In this document: positions 9,266 to 17,640 of the stretch, piece by piece | How positions within the stretch are numbered: the stretch's first letter is position 1 | Layout: each line of letters opens with the position of its first letter | From: Robertmurraya massiliosenegalensis JC6 | GTDB lineage: Bacteria > Bacillota > Bacilli > Bacillales > Cytobacillaceae | DNA length: 64,000 nucleotides | Assembly: GCF_000311725.1 (NCBI RefSeq) | Contig: NZ_HE978511.1 | Location: 387,498 to 451,497, forward strand | Reading direction: 5' to 3' | The notes under the pieces: generated by a model | Databases searched by the model: none | The model's input: the letters and a program-made list of their open reading frames with translations, nothing else | Told to the model about the DNA's origin: nothing | Made by a program: the position numbers and the translations under genes

Positions 9266-10363
9266 CTATGACAACAACTGCTTAAATTTTTTCTTTGTTC
9301 GATATACAAATGCTAAGATTTCAGCGACTGCCTTAAAAAACTCCTCTGGAATAGCGTCACCTACTTCAGTTTGACTATATAAAGCTCTTGCTAATGGGCG
9401 ATTTTCTACCAAGACGACATCATTTTCCTTCGCAATATACTTAATTTTTTGAGCAACATAATCAACACCCTTTGCAACAACTAATGGCGCATCGCTTTTA
9501 TGTTCGTCATATTTTAAACATACCGCAAAATGGGTAGGGTTTGTAATAACTACATCAGCATTTGGAACCTCTTGCATCATTCGTCTCATCGCCATTTCAC
9601 GTTGACGCTGTTTAATCTTCGACTTAATCAACGGATCCCCTTCAATGTTTTTATACTCATCCTTGATGTCTTGCTTTGACATTCTAATATTCTTTTCGAA
9701 ATCGTATTTTTGATAGAGGTAATCTAATATTGATAAGACTATTAGTAAAACAGATGCGATTAATCCCATTTGTACAGTTAGGTTGGCAATGGTTGCTAGA
9801 CCTGCACCTACCGATTTTTCTGCCAGGATTAAGATCTCCTCTTTTCGAAACCACAGAACGGAAAAGGTAGCCACTCCAACAAAGGTAATTTTCAAAATAG
9901 ACTTTAATAACTCAACAAGTGCTCTTATTGAAAAAATCCTTTTAAACCCTTTAATCGGATCTAATTTCTCCAATTTGGGCTGAATCGTTTCAGTTGAAAA
10001 GAGAAAGCCAAATTGCATATAATTGGCTGCTACACCAGCAACCATCGCCACCGCCATAATCGGAGCAAGAACAAATACTAACTCTTGGAGAATATCCAAT
10101 AGGATCATTTGTATATTATTTTCCGTTAAGTCTAAGCCAATATACTGTTGGTAAGAATGACGGAAAATATTTAGCAACGATTCAAAAAAAAAGTTCCCTG
10201 CAAATAGAAGGATAAGAAAGACGGCCAGTAACACAATCGCCGTGTTCACATCTTGACTTTTTGCCACTTGCCCTTTTTTTCTACTATCCAGTCTTTTTTT
10301 CGGTGTCGCTTTCTCTGTCTTCTCCCCAGCAAAGAATTGTAAATCTACTTTTATCCATTCCAT
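9266..10363 (-). CDS. flhB: Flagellar export switch protein FlhB
   Basis: FlhB is a type III export-apparatus membrane protein. It cleaves itself at Asn-Pro-Thr-His to switch export from rod/hook to filament substrates. NPTH is visible in the segment VVITNPTHFAVCLKY, after four membrane segments. The N terminus has the typical VDLQFFAGEKTEKATPKKR motif. The start is the ATG at 10363, with GGGGGTGC upstream; the longer frame begins within that ribosome site. The product is 365 residues. A second protein resembling only its C-terminal domain is encoded at 36710-37024. Confidence 0.97.
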   Translation of the reverse strand: MEWIKVDLQFFAGEKTEKATPKKRLDSRKKGQVAKSQDVNTAIVLLAVFLILLFAGNFFFESLLNIFRHSYQQYIGLDLTENNIQMILLDILQELVFVLAPIMAVAMVAGVAANYMQFGFLFSTETIQPKLEKLDPIKGFKRIFSIRALVELLKSILKITFVGVATFSVLWFRKEEILILAEKSVGAGLATIANLTVQMGLIASVLLIVLSILDYLYQKYDFEKNIRMSKQDIKDEYKNIEGDPLIKSKIKQRQREMAMRRMMQEVPNADVVITNPTHFAVCLKYDEHKSDAPLVVAKGVDYVAQKIKYIAKENDVVLVENRPLARALYSQTEVGDAIPEEFFKAVAEILAFVYRTKKKFKQLLS

Positions 10364-10364
10364 G

Positions 10365-11141
10365 TTATGCACCCCCAATGAGATCCATAAGACCCCTCAT
10401 TGTACCGAGCATCGTTTCGAACAGCTGTGAAACAACGCCCATCATGATGGCCATAACCAAAAAAATAACGATAAAGCTGACACCGATTTTCAACGGTAGA
10501 CCGACAACAAATACGTTTAGTTGGGGAACCGTTCTTGCGACAATCCCTAATGCAACATCGACCAAAAATAAGCTTCCGACAACGGGCAGTGACATTTGTA
10601 ATGCAATCATAAACATATAACTAAAGGATTGGACAATATACGCTACCATATTTTCATTGCCAAACGGGATCCACGGTTGGTCGATCGGAATAAATTGATA
10701 GCTATAATAGACGCCATCAATCATAAGATGATGGCCGTTTACACTAAGTAAAAATAACAAGCTAATAATATAGAAGTACTGACCAGTTAAAGGGCTTTGT
10801 GCGCCAGTTTGTGGATCAATGACGTTGGCGATCGCAAATCCCATTTGAAAATCGATAAAGCCTCCAGCTGCTTGGATCGCTGATAACATTAGATAAGCGA
10901 TAAATCCTACCATTAAACCTACAAGTGCTTCCTTCATAATTAATAAAAAGTAGGCTCCGTTAATTTCGAAAGCCGGTGCTTCTATCGTATAGAACATTAT
11001 CCAAGCAAGAAAAAAACCAAAACCAATTTTATGACTTGTAGGAATCGTTCGATACGAGAACAGAGGCATCATAATGAAGAATGATGTAACCCTCACAAAC
11101 ACAAGTAAAAAAGCAGGAAAATCGGGAAGAAAGTCTACCAT
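10365..11141 (-). CDS. fliR: Flagellar export gate protein FliR
   Basis: FliR is a core subunit of the FliP-FliQ-FliR export channel. The 258 residues are almost wholly hydrophobic, with about six membrane segments and the conserved SLPVVGSLFLVDVALGI region. The gene starts 4 nt after the fliQ stop and ends 1 nt before the flhB start. B. subtilis FliR is of similar length. Confidence 0.97.
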   Translation of the reverse strand: MVDFLPDFPAFLLVFVRVTSFFIMMPLFSYRTIPTSHKIGFGFFLAWIMFYTIEAPAFEINGAYFLLIMKEALVGLMVGFIAYLMLSAIQAAGGFIDFQMGFAIANVIDPQTGAQSPLTGQYFYIISLLFLLSVNGHHLMIDGVYYSYQFIPIDQPWIPFGNENMVAYIVQSFSYMFMIALQMSLPVVGSLFLVDVALGIVARTVPQLNVFVVGLPLKIGVSFIVIFLVMAIMMGVVSQLFETMLGTMRGLMDLIGGA

Positions 11142-11145
11142 AACA

Positions 11146-11415
11146 TCAGCCTACAAACCTCGTTAAATTAGAAAAAATATTGTTCGCATAAGAAAGCATT
11201 TGGCTTAGCATCCATGGTCCAAAGAAAACAATACCTAATAATACAGCTACGATCTTGGGAACAAATGCTAATGTTTGCTCTTGAATTTGCGTCGTTGCCT
11301 GAAATACACTGACAACCAAACCGACCACAAGAGCCAATAGCAAAAGTGGTCCACTAATGATCAAAACAATCCAGATTCCTTGTTCTGCTATCGAAATAAC
11401 ACTTTCTGGAGTCAT
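11146..11415 (-). CDS. fliQ: Flagellar export gate protein FliQ
   Basis: FliQ is a small two-helix subunit of the export gate. It has two hydrophobic helices flanking the invariant FQATTQIQEQTLAFVPKI segment. The start is the ATG at 11415 (MTPESVISIAEQ), with AGGTG 8 nt upstream. This gives 89 residues, the family norm; the longer frame adds nine unlikely residues. An attenuator-like hairpin separates it from fliP. Confidence 0.96.
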   Translation of the reverse strand: MTPESVISIAEQGIWIVLIISGPLLLLALVVGLVVSVFQATTQIQEQTLAFVPKIVAVLLGIVFFGPWMLSQMLSYANNIFSNLTRFVG

Positions 11416-11446
11416 CAGAGTTTCACCTACTTTTTCACTCATAAAA

Positions 11447-11480
11447 AACGGATAAGCATCTTACTTTATAAGGTGCCGTT
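11447..11480 (-). terminator. Terminator-like hairpin between fliP and fliQ
   Basis: On the minus strand AACGG pairs with CCGTT (11447-11451 with 11476-11480), with an inner CTTA/TAAG stem. The hairpin runs directly into a T-rich stretch (11441-11446). It has the layout of a weak intrinsic terminator but lies inside the operon, so it may lower expression of fliQ and the genes beyond it. Confidence 0.5.
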
Positions 11481-11496
11481 ATATGTAATAAATTAT

Positions 11497-12162
11497 TTAA
11501 AAGCTGTCCAATAAAGATTTGACCACTAAGTACCAGCCATCAACAAGGATGAATAATAGAATTTTGAAAGGCAAGGAAATCATGACCGGAGGCAGCATCA
11601 TCATTCCCATCGACATCAGAACACTCGCTACGACCATATCAATGACGAGAAACGGAATAAAAATCATAAATCCTATTTGAAAAGCTGTTTTAATTTCACT
11701 GATTGCAAATGCAGGTATAAGGGTTGTTAATGGAATATCTGCTATCGACTCAGGACGCTCTGCCTGTGAATACTCGAGAAACAATGCCAGATCCTTCTGT
11801 CTTGTATGAGCACTCATAAATTCCTTTAATGGCAATGATGCACGCTCATAAGCCTCATCAAGCGTAATCTCCTCATTGAACAACGGAGTTAAAGCCTGTT
11901 GATTAACCTCACTAAAAGTAGGCGCCATAATAAAAAAGGTTAAAAACAAAGATAAACCAATGATAACTTGGTTTGGTGGCATTTGCTGAGTGGCAAGCGC
12001 CGTTCTGACAAAGGAAAGAACAATGACAATTCTAGTGAATGATGTCATCAGCACTAATATACTTGGAGCCAAGGACATGACGGTTAGAAGTAAGATAAGC
12101 TTAACTGATGTCGAAACATTAGCAGGGTCACTAGTGTTAAAAAACTCCATAAACTCATTCAT
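11497..12162 (-). CDS. fliP: Flagellar export gate protein FliP
   Basis: FliP forms the pore of the flagellar type III secretion gate. It has four membrane helices and the family motifs SFTRIVIVLSFVRTALATQQ and GFMIFIPFLVIDMVVASVLM. At 221 residues it resembles B. subtilis FliP. Its ATG overlaps the fliZ stop by 4 nt. The family usually has a cleaved signal; the first helix here starts near residue 20. Confidence 0.97.
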   Translation of the reverse strand: MNEFMEFFNTSDPANVSTSVKLILLLTVMSLAPSILVLMTSFTRIVIVLSFVRTALATQQMPPNQVIIGLSLFLTFFIMAPTFSEVNQQALTPLFNEEITLDEAYERASLPLKEFMSAHTRQKDLALFLEYSQAERPESIADIPLTTLIPAFAISEIKTAFQIGFMIFIPFLVIDMVVASVLMSMGMMMLPPVMISLPFKILLFILVDGWYLVVKSLLDSF

Positions 12163-12827
12163 TTATCTTCTGGCCCTTTCTTATCCATTTCATCAAACAG
12201 CTTCTTTCTTTGTTTCGAGATCTGATCTAGCTGTGTTTTCAAGAGTGAAGAAAAAGTATTTTTTTCTTTATTCTGATCCTGCTTTTGAAAAGATTTTGTT
12301 CTTTCAAGTACCTTTGTCACAATATCGCTTGGGCTTGTTAATTGTTCGAGTCTTTGATTATGTTCCTCAATGATTTGGCGAACTTCTTCTTCGTCTTCTA
12401 CCTCTTTCAATAATTGGATGTTCTCTCCAACCCCAACAACTAGAATTCTTTTCCCTACTTTAATCATCTGTATAGAACGATTCGATCCAACAGATGTTCC
12501 AGCAATATTTTGAATAAGTTGAGAATCTCGATAACTGATGTTCCTTTTATTAATAAACCTAAGTAAAAAATAAAGAAGTGCAATAACAAAAAGGGTGGCT
12601 ACAATCATTTTTACAAAATCCCAAATCGTAATCCCCACTGTGCTACTTTCATCAACAACTTCAGTATCCGTAATCTCTAGGGGATCGGATTCTTCATCAA
12701 CCGTCTGTTCTGGCTCAAGCCAATTTTTAACACTATCGTCCGTTTCTGCTTTAGCTACTATATTAAATCCGAAAAGTACTACAACTAAAAGAAGAAGAAC
12801 TCTAACGGATTGTTGAATTACTCGCAA
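12159..12827 (-). CDS. fliZ: Flagellar biosynthesis protein FliZ (FliO-type)
   Basis: FliO/FliZ proteins assist assembly of the FliP ring. There is an N-terminal signal-like hydrophobic segment (about 8-26), an acidic stretch, a second membrane helix (about 68-90), then the conserved core with SIQMIKVGKRILVVGVGENIQLL. A charged tail follows. The start is a TTG at 12827 with GAGGTG 7 nt upstream. The length of 222 residues is close to B. subtilis FliZ. Confidence 0.92.
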   Translation of the reverse strand: MRVIQQSVRVLLLLVVVLFGFNIVAKAETDDSVKNWLEPEQTVDEESDPLEITDTEVVDESSTVGITIWDFVKMIVATLFVIALLYFLLRFINKRNISYRDSQLIQNIAGTSVGSNRSIQMIKVGKRILVVGVGENIQLLKEVEDEEEVRQIIEEHNQRLEQLTSPSDIVTKVLERTKSFQKQDQNKEKNTFSSLLKTQLDQISKQRKKLFDEMDKKGPEDK

Positions 12828-12879
12828 CTGTATGCACCTCTATTTATGTATTCATTTAGAGAGAATGAAAGGAAATTTA

Positions 12880-12897
12880 GGCGGCATAAAAGCCGCC
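12880..12897 (-). repeat. GC-rich stem-loop between cheY and fliZ
   Basis: GGCGGC (12880-12885) pairs with GCCGCC (12892-12897) around a 6-nt loop, 10 nt after the cheY stop. On the minus strand only a weak T-rich stretch follows (TAAATTTCC). It could be a partial terminator or an mRNA stabiliser. Confidence 0.5.
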
Positions 12898-12907
12898 ATT
12901 GTTAACA

Positions 12908-13270
12908 TTATCCTAACGTTTTTGAGATCGCCTCAATCACTCGATCCGCTTGGAATGGCTTTACGATAAAGTCTTTTGCTCCAGCTTGAATAGCGTCGAT
13001 AACCATTGCTTGCTGGCCCATTGCTGAACACATAATGACTTTTGCACTAGGATTTAATTTTTTAATTTCTTTTAATGCTGTAATTCCATCCATTTCTGGC
13101 ATTGTAATATCCATCGTCACTAAATCAGGGTTCGTTTCTTGATATTTCTCAACTGCTTGTGCTCCATCTGCAGCTTCTCCAACCACTTCAAAACCATTTT
13201 TCGTTAAAATATCTTTGATCATCATCCGCATAAATGCTGCATCATCTACAATTAAAATTTTGTGTGCCAT
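12908..13270 (-). CDS. cheY: Chemotaxis response regulator CheY
   Basis: CheY-P binds FliM and FliY at the C-ring and controls flagellar rotation. It is a single receiver domain of 120 residues: the acidic pair in IVDDAAFMR, the acceptor Asp in LVTMDITMPEMDG (about residue 54), Ser/Thr in CSAMGQ and Lys in IVKPF. It lies between fliY, which encodes its phosphatase, and fliZ, as in B. subtilis. Confidence 0.98.
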   Translation of the reverse strand: MAHKILIVDDAAFMRMMIKDILTKNGFEVVGEAADGAQAVEKYQETNPDLVTMDITMPEMDGITALKEIKKLNPSAKVIMCSAMGQQAMVIDAIQAGAKDFIVKPFQADRVIEAISKTLG

Positions 13271-13289
13271 TAATAGAATCCCCCATTGT

Positions 13290-14552
13290 TTATCTAAGTT
13301 TATTTAATCTGTCGCTCTGACTAATGATATCTGTTACACGGACCCCAAAGTTCTCATCAATTACAACCACTTCGCCCTTTGCAATCAGGCGACTGTTTAC
13401 TAAAATGTCAACCGGCTCCCCTGCCAATTTGTCTAATTCAATAATTGATCCAGGCGATAATTCCAGTATTTCTTTTACAGACCTCTTCGTTCTTCCAAGT
13501 TCTACAGTAACCTGAAGTGGAATATCGAACAACATATTTAAATTCTTTGCTTCAGATTCTTGAAGTTGATATTGATCAAAATTTGAGAACACAGCAGGTT
13601 GTACAGCTGGTGGTGGTCCACCTTGGAACTGTGATCCATAATGCTGCGGTCCTGTCGGTTGTTGTGTCATTGGTTGCTGCATTGGCGGCATTTGGTATCC
13701 TGTTGATGTCGAACCCTGTTGGTGGTTAGATTCACCATATTCTGGCATTATTACTTGCTTTTCCGAAACTGAACTAGGATTCCCTTGTTGAGTATGCTGA
13801 GTTTGAACGACTGGTTCCGCATGAACGGGTTCGGTTGTCGTAGAAGCTTGTTCTGTTACAGATGTTGGATTCAACAATTCTGCAACTAAATCTTTCGCAA
13901 ACTCAAGTGGAACCAATTGCATGATGTTCGAGTCGATCAACTCTCCCACTTTCAGCCTAAAAGATACCTTTACAAGCATATCCTCGTTTGGAATCTTTTC
14001 TGTTCCTTCACCATGTTGGAGATCTAGCATATCAATCGTTGGCGGAGAGATGTCCACCCTTTTACTAAAAATTGTCGACATTGAAGTCGCAGAAGATCCC
14101 ATCATTTGATTCATCGCTTCTTGGACAGCGCTAAGCTGGATTTCCCCCATAAGCTCAGCAGGATTTAACCCATCCCCTCCAAGCATTAAATCAGCAATAA
14201 TAGCCGCATCCTCTTGTTTGATAACGAGTAGGTTTATTCCTGAAAAACCTTCCGTATATTTTACTTGGATGGCTACATAAGGGTGTGGAAACTCATCCTG
14301 TAAATCACGTTTTGAAATGACTGAAACGGTTGGTGTTGTAATATCAACTTTTTGATTTAACAAAGTTGATAACGCAGTTGCGGAACTCCCAAAGGAAATA
14401 TTTCCAATTTCACCTAATGCATCTTGTTCCATCAGTGTCAAATAGTCTTCCACATTGGCTGTACTATTTTTTTCATCATCTAGCTCTACTTCATCTGTTC
14501 CTTTTAATAACGCATCTATTTCATCTTGAGAGAGCATATCATCACTCACCAT
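13290..14552 (-). CDS. fliY: Flagellar switch and CheY-P phosphatase FliY
   Basis: FliY combines a FliN-type C-ring subunit with a CheC-like phosphatase. The N terminus DMLSQDEIDALLKG matches the CheY-P-binding motif of FliM. Two CheC-type helices are visible (EQDALGEIGNISFG and AVQEAMNQMMGSS). A Gln/Pro-rich linker spans roughly 235-320, and a SpoA/FliN domain ends the 420-residue protein. The ATG at 14552 has GGGGGGAG upstream and overlaps fliM by 11 nt. Confidence 0.97.
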   Translation of the reverse strand: MVSDDMLSQDEIDALLKGTDEVELDDEKNSTANVEDYLTLMEQDALGEIGNISFGSSATALSTLLNQKVDITTPTVSVISKRDLQDEFPHPYVAIQVKYTEGFSGINLLVIKQEDAAIIADLMLGGDGLNPAELMGEIQLSAVQEAMNQMMGSSATSMSTIFSKRVDISPPTIDMLDLQHGEGTEKIPNEDMLVKVSFRLKVGELIDSNIMQLVPLEFAKDLVAELLNPTSVTEQASTTTEPVHAEPVVQTQHTQQGNPSSVSEKQVIMPEYGESNHQQGSTSTGYQMPPMQQPMTQQPTGPQHYGSQFQGGPPPAVQPAVFSNFDQYQLQESEAKNLNMLFDIPLQVTVELGRTKRSVKEILELSPGSIIELDKLAGEPVDILVNSRLIAKGEVVVIDENFGVRVTDIISQSDRLNKLR

Positions 14553-15540
14553 TGTCGTCTCCCCCCTTCAATGTCTCTAAAATTTGAACTGCAATTTTCT
14601 TGTTCAGTTTTCCTGCTTGTCCTGCAAATTTAGGAACTTCAGCTACTTTGATCGTCAATGGGTTTTCAATATGTTGTCGTAATTCAATCACATCTCCAAC
14701 GTCCATCATAAGAAAATCCTGTATCGTAATTTCTGCCTCTCCCAATTCAACCGCAACTGATAAATCTGCTCTTTTTAGACGGTTTTCTAATAGTGCCACT
14801 TCTTGCGGTTCTCTATCCTTCTTGTCTGTTTGCATCCAATAATGAACCGAAAGCTTTGGAATAATTGGTTCTAAAACGACGTGAGGGATACAAATATTGA
14901 TCATCCCTGTTGTTTCTCCAATCGTCGTGTTTAAAGAAATCACGACCACCGTCTCATTCGGTGAAACCATTTGTAAAAACTGAGGATTCACTTCAAAATC
15001 AGCTAGCATTGGTTCAATATCTTCGAGTGTTTCCCACGCTTCACGTAAATGCTCAAAAGAACGTTCAAACGTTGTCGTCATAATTTTTGTTTCAATTTCA
15101 GTTAGATTTTCTACTTTATTAATGCTGCTACCCTTACCACCCATCATTCGATCCATCATAGCATAAGCGATGTTCGGGTTTACTTCCATCAGAATTCTTC
15201 CATCTAATGGTGGGACCTCGAAAACATTCAAAATCGTCATTTTGGGAATGGAGCGAATAAATTCTTCATATGGAATTTGATCGGCTGACGCAACAGAAAT
15301 TTGAACATAGGTTCTTAACTGTGCTGAGAAAAAAGTTGTAAGCAACCGAGCGAAATTCTCATGAATACGAGTTAAACTTCGAATTTGGTCTTTTGAAAAG
15401 CGTAAAGCCCTCTTAAAGTCGTACACTTTGACTTTTTTCTCATTAGTTTCTTTCTTTAGTTCATCAGCATCCATTTCTCCAGTTGAAATAGCAGATAATA
15501 AGGCATCAATTTCACTTTGTGATAAAACCTCTCCGGACAT
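14542..15540 (-). CDS. fliM: Flagellar motor switch protein FliM
   Basis: FliM is the middle-ring switch protein of the C-ring and binds CheY-P. The CheY-binding peptide VLSQSEIDALLSA opens the protein. The middle domain holds the GGKGSS region, and a SpoA domain lies at the C terminus. The 332 residues match B. subtilis FliM. It is followed by the overlapping fliY. Confidence 0.98.
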   Translation of the reverse strand: MSGEVLSQSEIDALLSAISTGEMDADELKKETNEKKVKVYDFKRALRFSKDQIRSLTRIHENFARLLTTFFSAQLRTYVQISVASADQIPYEEFIRSIPKMTILNVFEVPPLDGRILMEVNPNIAYAMMDRMMGGKGSSINKVENLTEIETKIMTTTFERSFEHLREAWETLEDIEPMLADFEVNPQFLQMVSPNETVVVISLNTTIGETTGMINICIPHVVLEPIIPKLSVHYWMQTDKKDREPQEVALLENRLKRADLSVAVELGEAEITIQDFLMMDVGDVIELRQHIENPLTIKVAEVPKFAGQAGKLNKKIAVQILETLKGGDDNGE

Positions 15541-15585
15541 GAATCCTCACCTCCATTCACATACAATGTTCATTTTTTTCTAAAA

Positions 15586-16014
15586 TTATGGGAGGAGTGA
15601 GCCGGTGATATATACTTTCTCCACTTTTCCGTCCATCATCACTTCATTGATTTTATCTTTTAACTCATCTTCAAGATTTTTCTGACCCTGTGAACCTTGA
15701 ATATCTTTTGGGCTCTTTTCAGATAGTGTATGGATAATAATGTTATTTACTTGAAAATCTCTTTTTTCTAATTCCACTTTTGCCTTCTTACTATCTGTTT
15801 GAATTTTAAATGAGATACGGATAAAGTCATTTCCAGCTAAATTTGTTGTGATTTCGGGAATGTCTACCGAATATTCCAGCACCTCATCAATGGTAGGTCC
15901 ATCTGTTTTTTCAGCACCAGTCACCTTAAGGACAACTACTACTGCAACAGCCCCAACAAGGGTAATGGTGATTAGAATAATTAACATAATCATAACAAGC
16001 TTATTATTTTTCAT
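15586..16014 (-). CDS. fliL: Flagellar basal-body protein FliL
   Basis: FliL is a membrane protein that surrounds the stator and affects motor torque. There is a short cytoplasmic start, one helix at about 8-30 (MIMLIILITITLVGAVAVVV) and a FliL periplasmic-type domain ending KVYITGSLLP. The start is the ATG at 16014, with GGAGGG upstream; the longer frame adds ten residues with no ribosome site. It overlaps the end of swrD by 11 nt and is 142 residues. Confidence 0.95.
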   Translation of the reverse strand: MKNNKLVMIMLIILITITLVGAVAVVVVLKVTGAEKTDGPTIDEVLEYSVDIPEITTNLAGNDFIRISFKIQTDSKKAKVELEKRDFQVNNIIIHTLSEKSPKDIQGSQGQKNLEDELKDKINEVMMDGKVEKVYITGSLLP

Positions 16015-16225
16015 ACTCTGGGCCCTCCAACTGTTGAAGTCCAAGAAGGTTGACAGTTTGATAGAACTTGATTACTAACTGTACTACCTCTTCTTCTGAT
16101 TCCTTCACTACGTATTTACGCCCATTTGAAAGAGTAATCGTCGTATCAGGAAAGGATTCAATTGTTTCAATGTAAATTGCATTAATGACATAAGGTTTTC
16201 CATTTAATCTTGTAACATTTATCAC
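16004..16225 (-). CDS. swrD: Swarming protein SwrD (FlbD/YlzI family)
   Basis: SwrD is a small protein that raises flagellar motor power in B. subtilis and is required there for swarming. The 73 residues fit the FlbD family, starting MINVTRLNGKPYVINA and including ESFPDTTITLSNGRKYVVKES. It lies between flgE and fliL as in B. subtilis. A strong stem-loop lies 9 nt upstream of the start. Confidence 0.93.
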   Translation of the reverse strand: MINVTRLNGKPYVINAIYIETIESFPDTTITLSNGRKYVVKESEEEVVQLVIKFYQTVNLLGLQQLEGPEYEK

Positions 16226-16234
16226 GGTATTATT

Positions 16235-16267
16235 CAGGACTGAAGACTCTTTATCACTTCAGTCCTG
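16235..16267 (-). repeat. Strong stem-loop between flgE and swrD
   Basis: CAGGACTGAAG (16235-16245) and CTTCAGTCCTG (16257-16267) form a perfect 11-bp stem with an 11-nt loop. On the minus strand it is followed by AATAATACC rather than T residues. It occupies almost the whole flgE-swrD gap, next to the swrD ribosome site region. Confidence 0.65.
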
Positions 16268-16280
16268 TTCCCCCCTTAAC

Positions 16281-17162
16281 CTATCGTTTTAAATTTACAA
16301 GCTCTTGAAGAATTTCATCAGAAGTTGTGATGATTCTAGTATTCGCTTGGAAACCACGCTGTGCCACAATCATTTCTGTGAATTCCTCTGAAAGGTCCAC
16401 ATTTGACATTTCTAAGGCACTTGCAACAATCGCACCGGCTCCTCCATCTTTCGGAGCATTTCCAATAGCTAGACCAGAGTTGGCAGATTCTTTAAATAAG
16501 TTATCGCCCGCTTTTTGAAGTCCTTCGCTATTATCAAACTTCGCTATAATCACTTGACCAGCCAGTTTGATTTGTCCATCCTCAACATATTGAACTTCAC
16601 CCTTATCAGAAATACTAAAGCTTTCAGCAGTTGAAGGAATTCTCATTCTAGTATAAAGAGAAGTATCAATTGTGTCAGGTAGTTGATTGCCATCGTCATC
16701 TACACCACCAGAGCTAGAAGCAAAACCTTGTAAATAAAGTCCATCTGAGTTCACAAGATAGCCTTCATCATCTAAATAAAAATTTCCTGCTCTTGTAAAG
16801 CTTTTATCTAATTCAGCAAAGTTTGTATCCGCATTCCCACTATTTGGTGCAAGGACAAAATATCCATCACCAGAAATAGCTAAATCAAGTCCTCTTCCTG
16901 TTGTTTGGATACTACCTTGAGTATGAATCGTATCAATCGCAGCTAGTGTAGAACCTAAACCAACTTGTTTTGTATTAACCCCTCCTAGCGTTGCTGAAGG
17001 AGCACTAGCACCTGCTACTGTTTGAGAAATCATATCTTTAAAGTTAACGCGACCCTTTTTAAATCCAAATGTATTTACATTGGCAATATTATTCCCAATA
17101 ACATCTAATTTTGTTTGGAAGTTTTTCATTCCGCTTATTCCTGAGTACATTGAACGTAACAT
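16281..17162 (-). CDS. flgE: Flagellar hook protein FlgE
   Basis: FlgE builds the flagellar hook. It has the rod/hook N-terminal motif MLRSMYSGISGMKNFQ with IGNNIANVNTFGFKK, a FlgE/F/G core with GYFVL, and a C-terminal signature ending QRGFQANTRIITTSDEILQELVNLKR. At 293 residues it is a short hook protein, slightly longer than I recall for B. subtilis. Older annotations call the Bacillus gene flgG, but its position after flgD indicates the hook. Confidence 0.93.
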   Translation of the reverse strand: MLRSMYSGISGMKNFQTKLDVIGNNIANVNTFGFKKGRVNFKDMISQTVAGASAPSATLGGVNTKQVGLGSTLAAIDTIHTQGSIQTTGRGLDLAISGDGYFVLAPNSGNADTNFAELDKSFTRAGNFYLDDEGYLVNSDGLYLQGFASSSGGVDDDGNQLPDTIDTSLYTRMRIPSTAESFSISDKGEVQYVEDGQIKLAGQVIIAKFDNSEGLQKAGDNLFKESANSGLAIGNAPKDGGAGAIVASALEMSNVDLSEEFTEMIVAQRGFQANTRIITTSDEILQELVNLKR

Positions 17163-17242
17163 TGAATTATTTCCCCTTTCATTAGCTGCTTCAATCAGTC
17201 CGCAGCTCTGGCCTCCTGTTTAGGTCCAGCCATTCATTTAAG

Positions 17243-17626
17243 TTAAAGGACAATCGTCCCATTAATATTAGTGAAAATTTGTGTTGTTGCTTCTTGTCGA
17301 TCCATTGCCGTTATGACCGTGTTATTTTTGGCACTCACAATCAGAGCCGCATCATCCATGAGGACAAGGGAATCTTTGATTCCTAATCTTTTCGCTTCAT
17401 TCACTTTCTCTTCGATAAGCTCCCAGCGTTGGTCAGTTATATGAATATCTCGCTGTTGCAATCTTTCTTTTGCATGCTTACTCAAAACCAACTTACTATC
17501 TCCATGTATCGCCTGCTGAAAATGCAACGCAAAAGAATTACTTGGTGCAGGGTTCGATCTCTTAGTTTGAATTCGCTGATTAGCAATCGGCTGTGATTGT
17601 ATTGGTCTAAAATTAGACTGTTCCAT
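17243..17626 (-). CDS. Flagellar operon protein, TIGR02530/FlgV-like
   Basis: A 127-residue soluble protein with no signal or membrane segment. The family TIGR02530 (flagellar operon protein) is recognised from the central KHAKERLQQRDIHI stretch and the SAKNNTVITAMDR segment near the end. The N-terminal 45 residues are polar and probably disordered. It sits between flgD and flgE, where B. subtilis 168 has no such gene as far as I recall. Members in other phyla, including the spirochaete protein named FlgV, are reported to affect flagellar assembly, so a role in hook assembly is an inference. I leave the symbol empty. Confidence 0.8.
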   Translation of the reverse strand: MEQSNFRPIQSQPIANQRIQTKRSNPAPSNSFALHFQQAIHGDSKLVLSKHAKERLQQRDIHITDQRWELIEEKVNEAKRLGIKDSLVLMDDAALIVSAKNNTVITAMDRQEATTQIFTNINGTIVL

Positions 17627-17640
17627 CCAACCAACCCTTT

